Of a stretch of DNA of 62,599 bases, positions 32,779 through 45,981 are shown one piece after another. Made by a program: the position numbers and the translations under genes. Source of the DNA: Stereocaulon alpinum (Eukaryota > Ascomycota > Lecanoromycetes > Lecanorales > Stereocaulaceae); assembly GCA_018257865.1 (NCBI GenBank), contig JAEUBA010000124.1:1-62599 (forward strand), given 5' to 3'. The notes under the pieces were generated by a model. It searched no databases and was not told where the DNA came from. It worked only from the letters and a program-made list of their open reading frames with translations. Within the stretch, counting starts at the first letter, position 1. Each line of letters begins with the position of its first letter.

Positions 32779-35700
32779 ACTAGTAGTAACGGGCTTCTTA
32801 TCTAATTAATACTATACTATTCCTTATAGATATATTTGGACTAATCTACCAGCTATACGGCTATTACTTTAGTATACTACTCTACTAGCACCAGCTGTAT
32901 TATAGCACTATCCCTATCCTTTACTATATTATCCGTAACTACTATTCGTCCTACGTCGGTGCTTATAGACGCCCTATTACCTATATATTAGATTCGTTAT
33001 TATCTATATTAAAGCCTTTAGTAGGCACGCCGCTATTCCCCGTAAACGTCTAATTATTAAACCTTAATAACCTACGACCTTATATCCGCAGAGCCTTACT
33101 CGACTAGACTATAGAAATAAGAGCAGGAGCTATACTATAATCTAATTAACTAAGGTAAGGTATATAGCTAAGGCTACGCCTTTTTTTACCTATACTAGGG
33201 TTAGCTAAGCGAAAAGCTTCGCTTAGTAGGTACTTCCGACCGGAGAAATTCCCCTATAAGGAAGGGACCTCCTACCTTTTATTAGGACCTTACTCCTTTT
33301 ACCTTATTAGCTATAATAAGTTATTCGTTTTTACTTCCTACTAGTAGAAAAAAACTATTAATATTATTACTATCCTCGTTCCTAGTCTTAGAGCTCAGCT
33401 AAAGTACTATACTTATAGCGTTTTAGCTAGACTCGTTTATATAGACTAGTTATTAGTACGTTAGCTTAATCCCTAAGGACCTTCGTACTATTATAGTATA
33501 TATTATATCCTATTATCCTATTCCTAAAAACGTAACGCTATAAGTTCCTACTACTAAGATAACTTATACCGGTTCTATAGTAGCGTCCCGTAAGAGTTCG
33601 GTTTCTTTAGATACTCCTACTATAGCGTAGCTGGATAATTAGGCTATTAATAGGTTATCCTTTCGTACTAACGTTAAATCTTTCGAGTAATATATATATC
33701 CTTTTATAATTACGCCGCCCTCTAATTCTTAAGAAGGCTTAGCTACTACTAAAGAAATCCTAAGGTTAATAGCTAGTAGTAACTCCTTAAGTAGCGCTAC
33801 TACCCTAAATTAATAAGATAATAACTACTAGGACTCTAGTTTCTCTAAAAAAATAGTATAAGGTAATATAAGCTATAATAGGTGCTACTCTTTCTAAGCC
33901 TCTACCTTCCGGTACTTTACTAGGGGACGGCCTCCCTAGCCTAAACATATAGTTAAAGGCTCCGCTAGGCCGTCCGTAATATCTTTATCTAGATAATATT
34001 AGTTTCTTTAACCCTAATATAGAAGGAGAAGGCCCTGTCGTTAGCGAGAAATATATTATTTTTCGAGATATCTTCGCCTTCGTAGACCGTTTAAAAGAAA
34101 TAAAATATCGATATTTAGAATAATAAGTAATAGCGGTAATTATAAGCTACCTTAAGGGTACTACTATAACCTAGTATACAGCGGAACTTTTAGATTTCGA
34201 ACGTAATATACTAGAAGTAGTAAATCTCGAATAATAGACTAAGCTTTTAACTAGGCGTTTTAAGGAAGATATAGGTAACGTAGTTAAAGCTATATATTCT
34301 AAAAGATTTATTATAGAAGATACTCTTAATAATACTATTAGCCTAAGGGAATATATATAGTCGATTTTTAGGTACGCTTATACTACGGAGCTAGGGAACG
34401 CCTAGCTAATTATAGTATAGAATAACTTATATCCTATATTTCGAAGTTAAATTCTATAGCCTACTTTATTAACGTCTGTCTATTCGTTCTTAGAGTAGTT
34501 AGATACTAAACGTACTATTTAGTATAACCTCGCTATAGAGTAGGATAAGCTAAACCGCTATATTTTTAGTAAAGCCGCCGCTAATAAAAGTAGTTAGTCT
34601 AGTTAGTATATAATAAATTATTAAGGAGGATTTTCTAAGCCTTAACCTTCCTTCTAGTATAATAATTAGCGAAATTCGAATAATTATAGCTATAGAAATA
34701 ACTACTCTTCGAATACTACTAATAGGTAACTATAGTATTAGCTTTAAAGCTAGCTATTTCCTTTAAAATGAAACCTACCTACCTACCAGCAGCCTCTATA
34801 AATTATAAGCGGAAACGCGTTAGATTCTAAGATCTAGTTATCTAATACGTTAGCTGATAGGAATACTAGGCGTAATACTAGATATAACGACTACTATAAT
34901 TATCGCACTAGCAAAGCCTACGCCGTCGATAAAGAAGAAGAAGAGAATTATAATAATAATATTAGAGACTCTAGAGAAGGTAATTACTATACTAATAAAG
35001 AGCTAGACTATAAAGAGCCTTACGGCGAAGAGATAAAAGACTACTTTAGCGCTACTACTCTTAGCAGCCCTTTCTAAGTAGTATAGTATAAAGGGTATAT
35101 AAAGACCTTTAAGTCGAAAAATTAACTTTACTAATATCTTAGTAATTCTAGTAGAGGCCGTAAGGCTACTAAATCTTCTTATCTAAGCTTCCTACTAAAG
35201 CCTACGGTAGGTATTTCGCCGCAGCCTTCTACTACTAGCCTAGGGTCTAAAAAGAATAACCCTAGGCTTAGTAGCGCCTACCCTACTACTACTAGTTTAT
35301 TTAGTCTTCCTATCGCTAAATCGACGTCTAGCTTAGTAAAGGAAGTCGGTACTAGCTATACTTTTCGCTAGTACTATTATACTATAATTAATATCCAGCT
35401 TACTCCTAAATAAATCGAACTAAAGAAGGGTTATATAGACTTAGGCTATTCTATTACCTTTATAGATAGAGCTTTCCTTAAGTCCCTGCTACTAGACTAT
35501 AAGATACGGACTATATCTACTCTAATTATAGTACGCGGTCTTAGGTTAAACCTATACTATATAGTAGAGTATACTATTATCCCTCTATACTTCTTTAGCA
35601 CTGATTACGAGGGTACTAAGGTACTTATAATAACCTTACCCTAAGAAATCTACGTTATAGATTAATTAAAGGCTAATATCCTAATTAGTATAGATATTAT

Positions 35701-38700
35701 AGTACCTAAAGATATTAATATTATTATAACTAAGTCTATCGCGTCTATAGGCAGCTATAAGGTAGAGATACTAATTAAAGTTAAAAGTATTAGAAAACCT
35801 ATTCGCCTACCTATATATACAAAACAGACTACGATTATTCCTCCTTAGTCTTAGGCCTATATTATAGTCTACTATACTACGCTCCTAGATCGTAACTTTT
35901 TATTCGAACTATTAAATAGTATATTATTACTCTATACTTACTTAGTAGACTTCTCCTTACCTATAGTACTAGTAAAGAATAATTCCGATATCGCTATTAT
36001 AGTTCTAAGGAACTAACGTTTAGGTACTATCTATAATACTAACTTCGATAACTACTACCTTATAGCGTAGGAAGATTAGACTAATACTATTAATCTAGTA
36101 ACTTATATCCCTAGCTTAAAATATTATAGTAGCTAGTTTAAATAAGTCCTTAAAGTCTTAAAGCCTACTACGGTCGCTATACTAGCTACGTTATACTCCG
36201 CCTTCCCTATAACCGAAACTACGGCTAAGCCTAAAGATATCTTAGTTTCGGCTACCCCGAACGACGTAGTTATACTAAACGGAGTTATAATCTTCGGAAA
36301 TATAGAATCCCTACGAATAGTCGTTAATAGATTTCCCTCCCTCTAAGAGGAAGGTAAATTTACTAAGATCCTATAGGAGGATTAGATATATATCCCCCTA
36401 AGGGCTAACTAAGAATAAAAGGTCCTACCCCTTAAGTAATAACGCTAAAAGGGTTATCGATAAAGCATTCGATAAATTATATAGTTAGAAACGTCTTAAC
36501 TAGACTTTAGAGTCTATCCCCTTTAGCTTCCTAGTCTTTATTATCTAGAAGACGCTCCCTAACGGAAGTAGAAAAGGGTATCTAGTTATTAATATTAGAG
36601 GCCTTAACGCTATAACGCTCCCTAATATATACCCGCTACCCCTCTAATCCGACCTTATTACTGCTATTAAGGACTGCGGTTACCTTAGCGTAATTAATTA
36701 TATAAGCTTCTTCTATTAATAGAGAGTATACCTAGAAGATAGATATAAACTAACTGTTATTAACTATAAGGGCTAGGAGATATTTAATATTATTATAATA
36801 GGTTTTAAGAATTCGCCAGCGTATATATAAAGATAGATAGATAGAGTCCTTCGTCCGCTCTAAGTATTCGCTAGGGCGTATATAGATAATATTATTATCT
36901 TCTCCCGCTCCCTTAGGGAGTATTATTCATATCTGTCTAAGGTCTTTAGTCTTTTCTAGTCTAATAGAATCTCTATTAACCCTATAAAAGTCTTTTTAGG
37001 CTACCCTTCCGTTTACCTACTAAGATAGAAGGTTAATAGCTTCGGCCTTACTACTACTAATAATAAGCTAGAAGCTATTTCCTAACCTAACTTCCCTTAG
37101 ACGTTATCTCAGCTAGAGACTTACCTTAGTATAACGGGGTAGCTACGAAATTACGTTCCTAACTATACCGCTATTATAAAGCCTCTATAAGACTATAAAA
37201 CGCTACTCCTTACCACCGCCCCCCGCGTAGGAAACGAACGAAAAAATTTCGCTAATAAGGCGCAGCTTAATAATCCTTCTCCTACGGAGTATATAGCCTT
37301 TTCTACCCTATAGGAGGCCTTATTAAAGCCTTTATTCCTATCCTATTTTAACTATACTAGTACCCTATATATTAATTTAGACGCTAGTAAGGTCTTCGGC
37401 TTCGGAGTAATAGTATATTATATTAGCGGTTATATTAACGATAGCGAATATCCTAAGCGAATATAGGTTAAGCTAGTCTTATTCCTTAACCGTCTACTAA
37501 AGGATATAGAGATAAGGTACTAGCCTACTAAGCTAGAGCTAGTAGGAATCGTTTAGGTCCTTAGTAAGGTATAGTATATAGTAGAGTCCGCCCTTAGTAC
37601 GATTATATATACGGACTATAGCGTAGCTTTAGGTATTATAAAGTAAACTACTCTTACTATATTATCGACAGCGAAGCTGAATCTCCGCCTTATCTAAGTA
37701 TCTAACTATATTTAGCGTTTCTATAACTTATACTTCCGCTATAAGCTGGGAAAGTAGTATATTATACCTAACGCCTTATCCCGTTTAAGTAGTTCTAGTT
37801 CTGCTTATACTAATACGTCTAGATACGAAGGAGAACTAGATATACTCTATAGTTTCGCTTATACTACTACGACTCTAGTTAAACTATATAATAATCTTAA
37901 GAAATAGCTACTAGAGGGCTATATAAAAGACCCTTCCTAATAGAAGGTTATTAGCGTGCTAGACGCTTATTAGAATAATCCTAAGAATATAGCTACGCTA
38001 CCCTTCTTCTATAATAAAGAAGGTCTTATCTAGCGAAATAATAGCTCTACTAGTAATTACGCTTTTAATAAAATATAACTATATATTCCTAGCGATAAGA
38101 CCTGTCTTAAGATTTTTTTTAATACGGCTTATTTAGAATCTTATATTAGTTTTGCTAAGATATTCGAAGTTATTTCTTAATAATAGTATATTCGTTTACT
38201 ATCTTATTAACTAAGGGACTACTTACGCTACTATTCTAAGTATCAGCTATACTAGACGCGTCGTTATATAGAATATAGTTCTTTATAGCTAATTATATCT
38301 CCTCCTATACCTTTCTATACCCTAGTAATTAACTTCGTACTAGCGTTACCTAAGTCTACTAAAGGCTATAATACTCTAATATTAATAACCTATAAATTCT
38401 CTAGGCGTATATCGCTAATTCTTAGTAAAGTTACCTTTACCGCTACTAATTAGGCTGGTCGCCTGCTACGACGTCTACGAAAAATCGACTAGGGCCTTTC
38501 TAAGGTTATTATCTTAGACTAAGATAGGAAGTTCCTAAGCGAACTATAGTCTACTCTCTTTAATACTCTTAGAGTTAAATTACTATACTCTATAGCGTAC
38601 TACCCTTAGACGGACGGTTCCTCTAAAAGAAAGAATTAAATAATTAAAATTACCTTATAGTTCTAGATATCTATACTTAAGCACCCTTAGTAATAGCTAA

Positions 38701-39317
38701 TTACGATCCCCGTATTTTAGTCTATATATAATAATACTATATCTATTCCTATAGGCTCTACTCCTAATAAGGTTATCTATAGCTTTACGCCTAATATAGC
38801 TCTAGACCTTATAAAATATAAGAAGGACTCTATACTATCTACTACTACTACTTATATAGAAGTATTAGATACTATTACCTTCGCCTAAATATCCGCTAAG
38901 TTTTGTTATAACTATCGATATTACCCGTAGTTTTTTTAAAAAGGAGACTTCGTGCTATTACGTCTATATAAAGGCTATAATATACCCGCTAATAAGCTGA
39001 CCGGAAGAAAATACGGTTAGTAGTATATTAGCCCCTTTAAGGTCTTAAAGCGCGTTAGTAAGCTTACCTACCGTTTTAATATACCTAAGTATTAGAAGCT
39101 ATACCCTATCTTTTTAGTAGCTTAGCTTAAACTATATCCTAATCCTAGTAATAATCTATATAAGCGCCTACGTCTAGATTATCCCCCCGCAGTTATAGTA
39201 GATACTGCTAGTAAGAGGTAGGATATAGAACGACTTCTTAATAGATATATTACTCGTCGCGGGAGAGGAGGAAAAGGTATTTATATAGAGTATCTTATAA
39301 AATAGAAAGGATATAGG

Positions 39318-39567
39318 TGTTAACCCTTAAGCGTATACGCGTTATAGCTACGCTAACGTAATAATATTAGTTAGGGTCTAGGGGCTTAGTAATAGTATTA
39401 CTACCTAGGACTCCCCCGTGTTTTAGGGATCTTTAGAAATTAGTTCTGCTACTACTTCTACTACTAAGTAATATAATTATATCTATTACTTAATACCTAA
39501 ATCTAGTAACTTTACGTCTCTTATACCTTAATACGCTAGCTTAGAGCCGGCGTCGCTAGCCTTTATA
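39318..39567 (+). repeat. Left LTR of the inner Gypsy element
   Basis: 250 bp, same length as the right copy. Differences seen are transitions of RIP type, for example CGTATACGCG against CGTATATATA. Confidence 0.9.
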
Positions 39568-40848
39568 ATTCTAATTTCTCTACCTTTTTAAGGGAGAGGC
39601 CTAGAGTTACTGCGATATTAGGTCGGACGCGTAGTTATACTACTACGACCGTTACTAGTACCGAAGAATCTAATAATAATAATAATAATAATAACGATCC
39701 TACGGAGAGCTATAGGACTAACGGAGAGTCTTAGCTAGATACCTCTAATTTAGATAATACTAATCTTAACTAACGCTTATAAGAAGCCTACGCGACGAAT
39801 CGCCGCCTAAAGTAACTACGCGAATTATTAGTATTAGAAGCTAAAAATAATATAATTTAATACCTAAGGTCGCGGAGTACTATTAGAATACCTATAGGGA
39901 TAGTTTAAGAGAAGGAATAATATCCTACTACTATTATATTAGTATAATTAGTTAATATTACTAGCTAAAGGATTCCTTTATATCTTATAACGCCCGCCTT
40001 TAGCGCGCTTATAAACCTACCTATTAGACTCTAAAGACCCCTAGTACCGAAAAGCTTTCAGCCTAAGAATATACAACCCTATAAGGGAATTAGCGAGGGT
40101 AAATACTTATACTAGTTTACTAATTTAGAGAAGAAGTTTCTTAAGAGTCTAAAGTACTTTACTACTAAACTATCTAAGATAGTCTACTATATAGACGCCT
40201 TAAAAGATAACCCGAATTCCTAGTAAAATACCTACCTAAAGGACTATAGATAAGATAATATAATATTCGAATTCTTTAAGTAATTCCTATATAATTTAGT
40301 TATAGATCTTATTAACCGCCGTCTCCTCGCCTACGAAAGGTTTAAGGAGGTAAAGTAATATTCTAACTAAAAAGTTACTATATTTAAGGCCTACTTAGAG
40401 GAGTTAGAAGCTAACCTACCGCCTATAGTATTAGAGCTTAAAGCTAATCTTTTCCTAGCTAAGCTAAGACCGGAGCTGAAGAATAAAATCTTAAGTATAG
40501 GTAAGGTATTTAATAATAGGGATAATATTATTACCTAAGCTATTATATAGGAGAATACTATAAGGCGTAAGTATTATAGAGGCGGTAGCTTAAGTACTTA
40601 TAGGAAATTATCTAACTATAGGGCCTTTAAGTTATAAGGGAGCCGCCTATTAGAATAATAGATTTCTAAGCCTAATAGGCTAGGCCTAAGGGTTAATAGC
40701 TTATAGTTAGCGCGATATAAATCTTATCTAAGGAGTCTAAAATAGAAGATTAATTTAGATTTAGTAACTAAGCTTGATTTGATTAATTGATTTATATACC
40801 TACTCTAGTAGAAATACTCTACTAATAAGGGAGTCCTATAGAATTATC

Positions 40849-40872
40849 CTAGTAGAGCGGAAGCTCTACTAG
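40849..40872 (-). other. LINE-B 3' hairpin
   Basis: Perfect 10-bp stem CTAGTAGAGC / GCTCTACTAG with a 4-nt loop (GGAA on plus), about 75 bp from the 3' tail. The position is equivalent to the hairpins of LINE-A and LINE-D. Confidence 0.75.
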
Positions 40873-43800
40873 TTACTAGAGAAACCTTCTTTTAGATAAA
40901 AACTCCCTCTTATCTATAACCTATTTACCTCTTTATTAATAGCCTCTAGCTATACCTATACCTTAAATACTACTTATCTTATCTTTCTCTCCCCTTCTAC
41001 CCTTAGTCTTCTATCCTAGACCCTATCGCGTTCTATATCTCTTATATAGTTTAACAGACGCCTTACCTTTAGTTTAGAGTAAGTAGTTATTCTCTAGTAT
41101 CCCCCGCTAATAGTTTCTTTTTCCTCTTCCTCTTCTTTACTAGTTTAGGCGCCTTATAGGGTCCTAGAGGTAGTTTAGACTACGCTAACTATTATTTAGC
41201 TAGTAAGAACTAGTTAAGCTATCCTATTCTTATTATCTATTATACGGCTATATAGATTCCCTTAACCTATATTAGTATTTATCTTATATTATTCGTCCCT
41301 ACTTATTTTATTAGCTCTACCCTTTCTTCCGCTAGTCTAGGGTAGAAGAGTAATATATACTTTATATTCTACTTCCTCTAACTATACTAGCAGCTAGTAC
41401 TGCGGACCGTTAGTATACTTATTTAGCCTAATTTTACTACTCCTTAGCTATACTACTATAGAGCTCTCTACCTTACGGAGTTAGTTATAGTAGTTAAAGC
41501 GGTCTCTAATAAGATCTCCCTCCTAAGCTAGGCTAATCGCGTATATAGGGATAGAGTCTTTATAGGCTTTCTATTTATCTATCCTTCGCTAGATAGCCTA
41601 GTTTTTTATCTTCTAAGTAATAGCTATAATACTTTAGTATTCTTTAATATCTATAATTAGGTTCTTCTATTCTTTCTTTTATTTTATAAGGGTAGCTACT
41701 TTAGCTTAGTCCCTAACCTCTAAGGTATTTAGTACCTAAAGTTCCTTCTCTCCCGCTAGGGTTAGGGGCGTTTATTATTATCTTAGCCCTTAATAGTTAA
41801 GCTTTCCCTTAATATATTTATTACTACTAGTTATAACTAAGTAGATCCCCTAGCTTACTTAGTATTATATTATTAGGTAGTTTAGTTAAAAGTTAATTAG
41901 TATAATTACCGCTTCGGCCTTAAGTACTAGGACTAGGGTTACCTTAAAAGCTCCTAAGATTATTTAGAGGTAGTTATTTTAGATTATTACTAACTTCTTT
42001 ATATAGCCCTAAGTAGCCTCTAGAGTTCCCTTTAGTTAGTACTAAATTAGTACTACGAATATTAGTATTAGTCTTACTACTATACTATATACTATTCTAT
42101 ATTTCGTAAAGGTAGCGCCCTATATTAACCTTATAAGGTACTTAATTATATAGCTTTAGGTAACTACTCTCGCCTTTAGCTAGGCGATATATAGTCCCTA
42201 TCTTAGCTTTAGATTTATATATAAACTAAGTACTCTAATACTTATACTTAGTTTAATAATTATATCCCTAAAGTTTATTACTATTAATATATTAAATTTC
42301 TTCGGTATTTAAGATATATAGATTAGTTTATATTTCTATAGGGCGAATACTGCGCCGTAGGTACTAGCCTACTTTAGGTAGGTTTCGTAGGCCTTTCCTA
42401 AGTTTTAGTAGTTCCTTTCTATACTTTCGCTATAGGCTAGTAGGTATATATTATCTATAAAGCCTCTAACCTATACTAGGAGGCTTATTCTTACGTACGT
42501 ATTAATTAGTAGCGTATTAAAGAATAGGTAAAGAATTAGTAAGATAGGCGATCTCTATAGGATACCTATAAATACCCCTTTAATTATACTTATCCTTCCG
42601 CCTAGTATTATAGATATAGCCTTATCTATTAGAAAGCTCTTAACCTATCTTATAATTATACTTAGGGTACCTTTTATCTAAAGGTTATATAGTAGCCTCT
42701 TATATAATATATTATTAAATACCCTAGCTACGTCTAGCGAGAGTAGGCTTACTACTCTCTTCTTTATACTCTTATTATAGTTTTAGACTATATAGACGTA
42801 GTCTATAAGGGTTTTAAGTATAATTTCTACTAATTACTTCCGCCTAACCCCTATCTATTATAGTAGGAGTAGCTTATTCTCTTCTACTATATTACTTAAT
42901 TTCCGTAAGATTACCGCTTCTAACGCTTTACTTAGTATATTAAGGAGTGCGATAGGCCTATATAACTTCGGTTTTAAGTAGTCGCTCTTCTTTAGCTTTT
43001 TTAAGATTACTATATTCGCTTTTTTAAAGTACTTCGGGTAGTAGCCTAGCTTAAGGTAGGCTTAGAATAGGTAGACTATTACCCCTATTATACTTATACT
43101 AGTTAGAGCCCTTAGGAAGCGGTTTAGAATTCTATTAATACTAAGTACTTTATTAACCGCTAGGTACTATATCGCCTTAGAGACTTCTTTAACTAATATC
43201 TCCTTATCTATCTATATTAGTTCTAGGTATCTTATACTTATAATATCTCTTAAGTCTACTACTAATAGTAGTAGGAAGAGGACCCTCCTTAGGGCTCTTA
43301 CTTTCTTATTAAAGTCTCTAGCTTTACCCCCGCTGCTATCTTTAATCGCTAGGAATTATAAGAGTTCGTTTAGGTATTTACTCTTCTCTCTTCCCTATCT
43401 TATAAGTCTCTATACGCCCGTTAGCTTTAGTATAGCCTTATATATACTTTCCCTCTATATAAAGGTCTTAGCTTTCCTAATTACCTACGCCCTTTCCTTA
43501 TTTACTATATAGAGGGCCTCCTCTATCTAGGTACTATAGTTTCTCTTATATTCCTTTATATATTCCTTTACCTTTAAGGTAGCCCTAGCGCAGTAGGAGT
43601 TCTAATAGGATTTAGCCTTTAAATATAATTAGGACTATAGAATTATAAGGTTAATAATCTCCTAAAGGCCTCCTATTAGCTTAGCGAGGTACTAGTTAAT
43701 CTCCTCTTTATTATAGAGCTCTAGCTTTCCTAGCGCTACGGATAAGACTCTTATACCTTTTATAATCTCCTCCTTAGTAGCCTTATCTTTAATTTTCTTT

Positions 43801-45443
43801 TAGGCGTAGTAGGGGCGTAGGGTACCCCTATCCTAACTCTACTTAAATTCTATTACTACTAGCCTATAGTCGGAGCTATAGTATAAGTCCTTATAGACTA
43901 TAGAGCTCCTTATTACCTAGTACGCTCCTTCTAATAGAAATAATAGGTCTATTATACTTTTATAGTCTTTAGCCCTCTATATAACCGATCCTTTTAGTAA
44001 TCCTAATTTTATTTCTTTTACTTCTATTATTTCTAAGAGCTAGTCTACTATAGCGTAGTATATTTATTAGCTTAGGTTATTCTAGTTTAAGTAGTAAAGG
44101 TTAAAGTCCCTTAGAAGGATATATTCTCTATCTTCTACTAGTACCCTATCTAAGAGAGGGAGTATTAAGGGGCTATTAGTAAATATATACTAAGTTAATA
44201 AGGGGTTATAGATATTATAGATCTAAACTTCTCTATCCTAATAGCTTAGGTTACTAGCGTTCCTTTCTCCTTAAGGCCTTTCTAAGGTAGTTTCTCTATT
44301 ATTCCCTCGCTCCTTTAGGATAATCCTAATTAAGCTTAGGTCTCCCTTATAGTAAACTAGCTCCTAGCTATCCGTATCTATTCTCTTATTAATATAGAAG
44401 TATATACGGGCTTCTAGGTCTTTATTATATATAAGGTAAAAGTAGCTAGTACTATTATTATAAGGTACCTATATTACTAAGTTCTAGCTTAGTTTTTAGA
44501 TAGCTACTATATCTATCTCTTTAACCTATTCGTCTTAAAATAGTATTATTATTAGTTTTAATTCTTTTCTAATATTATACTATACTACTTTAAGTTAGGT
44601 ATTATTACTTATTATATATTAATAGTATATCTATAATTCCTCGTCTATTTTAGACCTATATTTTAGCTTTAGGACCGTTTAGCCCTCCCTTAGTCCTATT
44701 AGTATTATTATTAAGGGGGGGAGGCTACTAGGGACTTAGAGAATTAACTAGCCTAATATTATTAGCCCGTCTATTAGTTTTAGCCTTCCTACTTTCCTAA
44801 CTATTCCTTAGGCTTTATTTATAATATCTGCTAATACCTTCCTCTTATTTACGCCCCTAGCTAGTACTAGCGTAAAGCTATCGCTAGTTAGGGGTATTAG
44901 GGAGGGGGTAGGTACTATCTTTAGTATTATTATAAACTATTTAGGCTTATTTTCTAGTCTTTAGTAGATTTAGTAAAGTTCCTTCTACTAAACTAAGTAC
45001 GCTTTACTCTATAACTTATAGTATCCTAAGTATACTACGTATTACTTTTCTCCCTTACCCTTAATATTATATTCGTAGGATTAGTGCGGTTTAGCGTATA
45101 TTCTATACTTAGGTTAGCTTTAATACGCTAGTACTATATAGCCGTACCCCTAGTAGTTAAAGTACTACCTTAGGTCTCCGCTTCTTTTCTATCTCTTATA
45201 TAGTAGTAGCTATTCGCTTTCTAAGAACCCCTCCGCTACTAGCTTATTCGCTATATCCGGGTTAGGGATCTTAAGGAGAAGTATTAAGTATTTCTTCTCC
45301 TACCCTTACCCGTCGACCTTTAACGCGAATCTAGGCTATTAAACGCTAGCGATATCGAGCCTTAGGTATAGTTATTAATTATCCCTTTTTAGTACTACTA
45401 TTACTTCCTCTTAGTTCGCTATATTTACTACCTCCTTCTATAC

Positions 45444-45981
45444 TTATAAGGCCTACGGCTATATATACCCTATTAGGGGGTTACTACCTAGCGCGTAATA
45501 CCCCCGTATCTATATCTTTTACCCTAGCGCTTTAGCGTAGTAGTAGGAGCTTATAACTATATTACGCGCTAACCCTAGGGCCGTAGTAGCTTATTAACTA
45601 GGTCTAAGTACTATCCCTCTTAGGGTAACGTAGGGTTAACGTACTTTATATAGCGTAGAGGGTTAGGGTTCGAATTATACTATATATACGATTACGAGCG
45701 CCCGTCGCCTAAACCTACCTACTTTAGCAGCTAGGGCCCGCAGTGCTTAACGCCTATAACACGCCTAAAACCTTCCTACTTTAGTAGATTAGGGCCCGCA
45801 GTGCTTAGCGCCTATAAGGTACCTATACCTTAGATCTTAGGGGACTAAGATTCTAGGAAGGGGGATAGTTATAAGGCCTACGGCTATATATACCCTATTA
45901 GGGGGTTACTGCCTAGCGCGTAATACCCCCGTATCTATATCTTTTGCCCTAGCGCTTTAGCGTAGTAGTAGGAGCTTATAA
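45444..45981. repeat. 113-bp direct repeats flanking 312 bp inside LINE-B
   Basis: Positions 45444-45556 and 45869-45981 are near-identical 113-bp direct repeats, each beginning and ending with TTATAA. The 312 bp between them contain a two-copy 58-bp tandem repeat (about 45708-45820, sharing AGGGCCCGCAGTGCTTA). It could be a small LTR-bearing (TRIM-like) insertion or a local duplication within the LINE 5' region. No clear target duplication. Confidence 0.65.

Noticed and set aside
45650..45700. GGGTTAGGGTTCGAA resembling telomere or tRNA T-loop text
   Set aside because: No further telomere units and no cloverleaf around it; part of the repeat structure in LINE-B.
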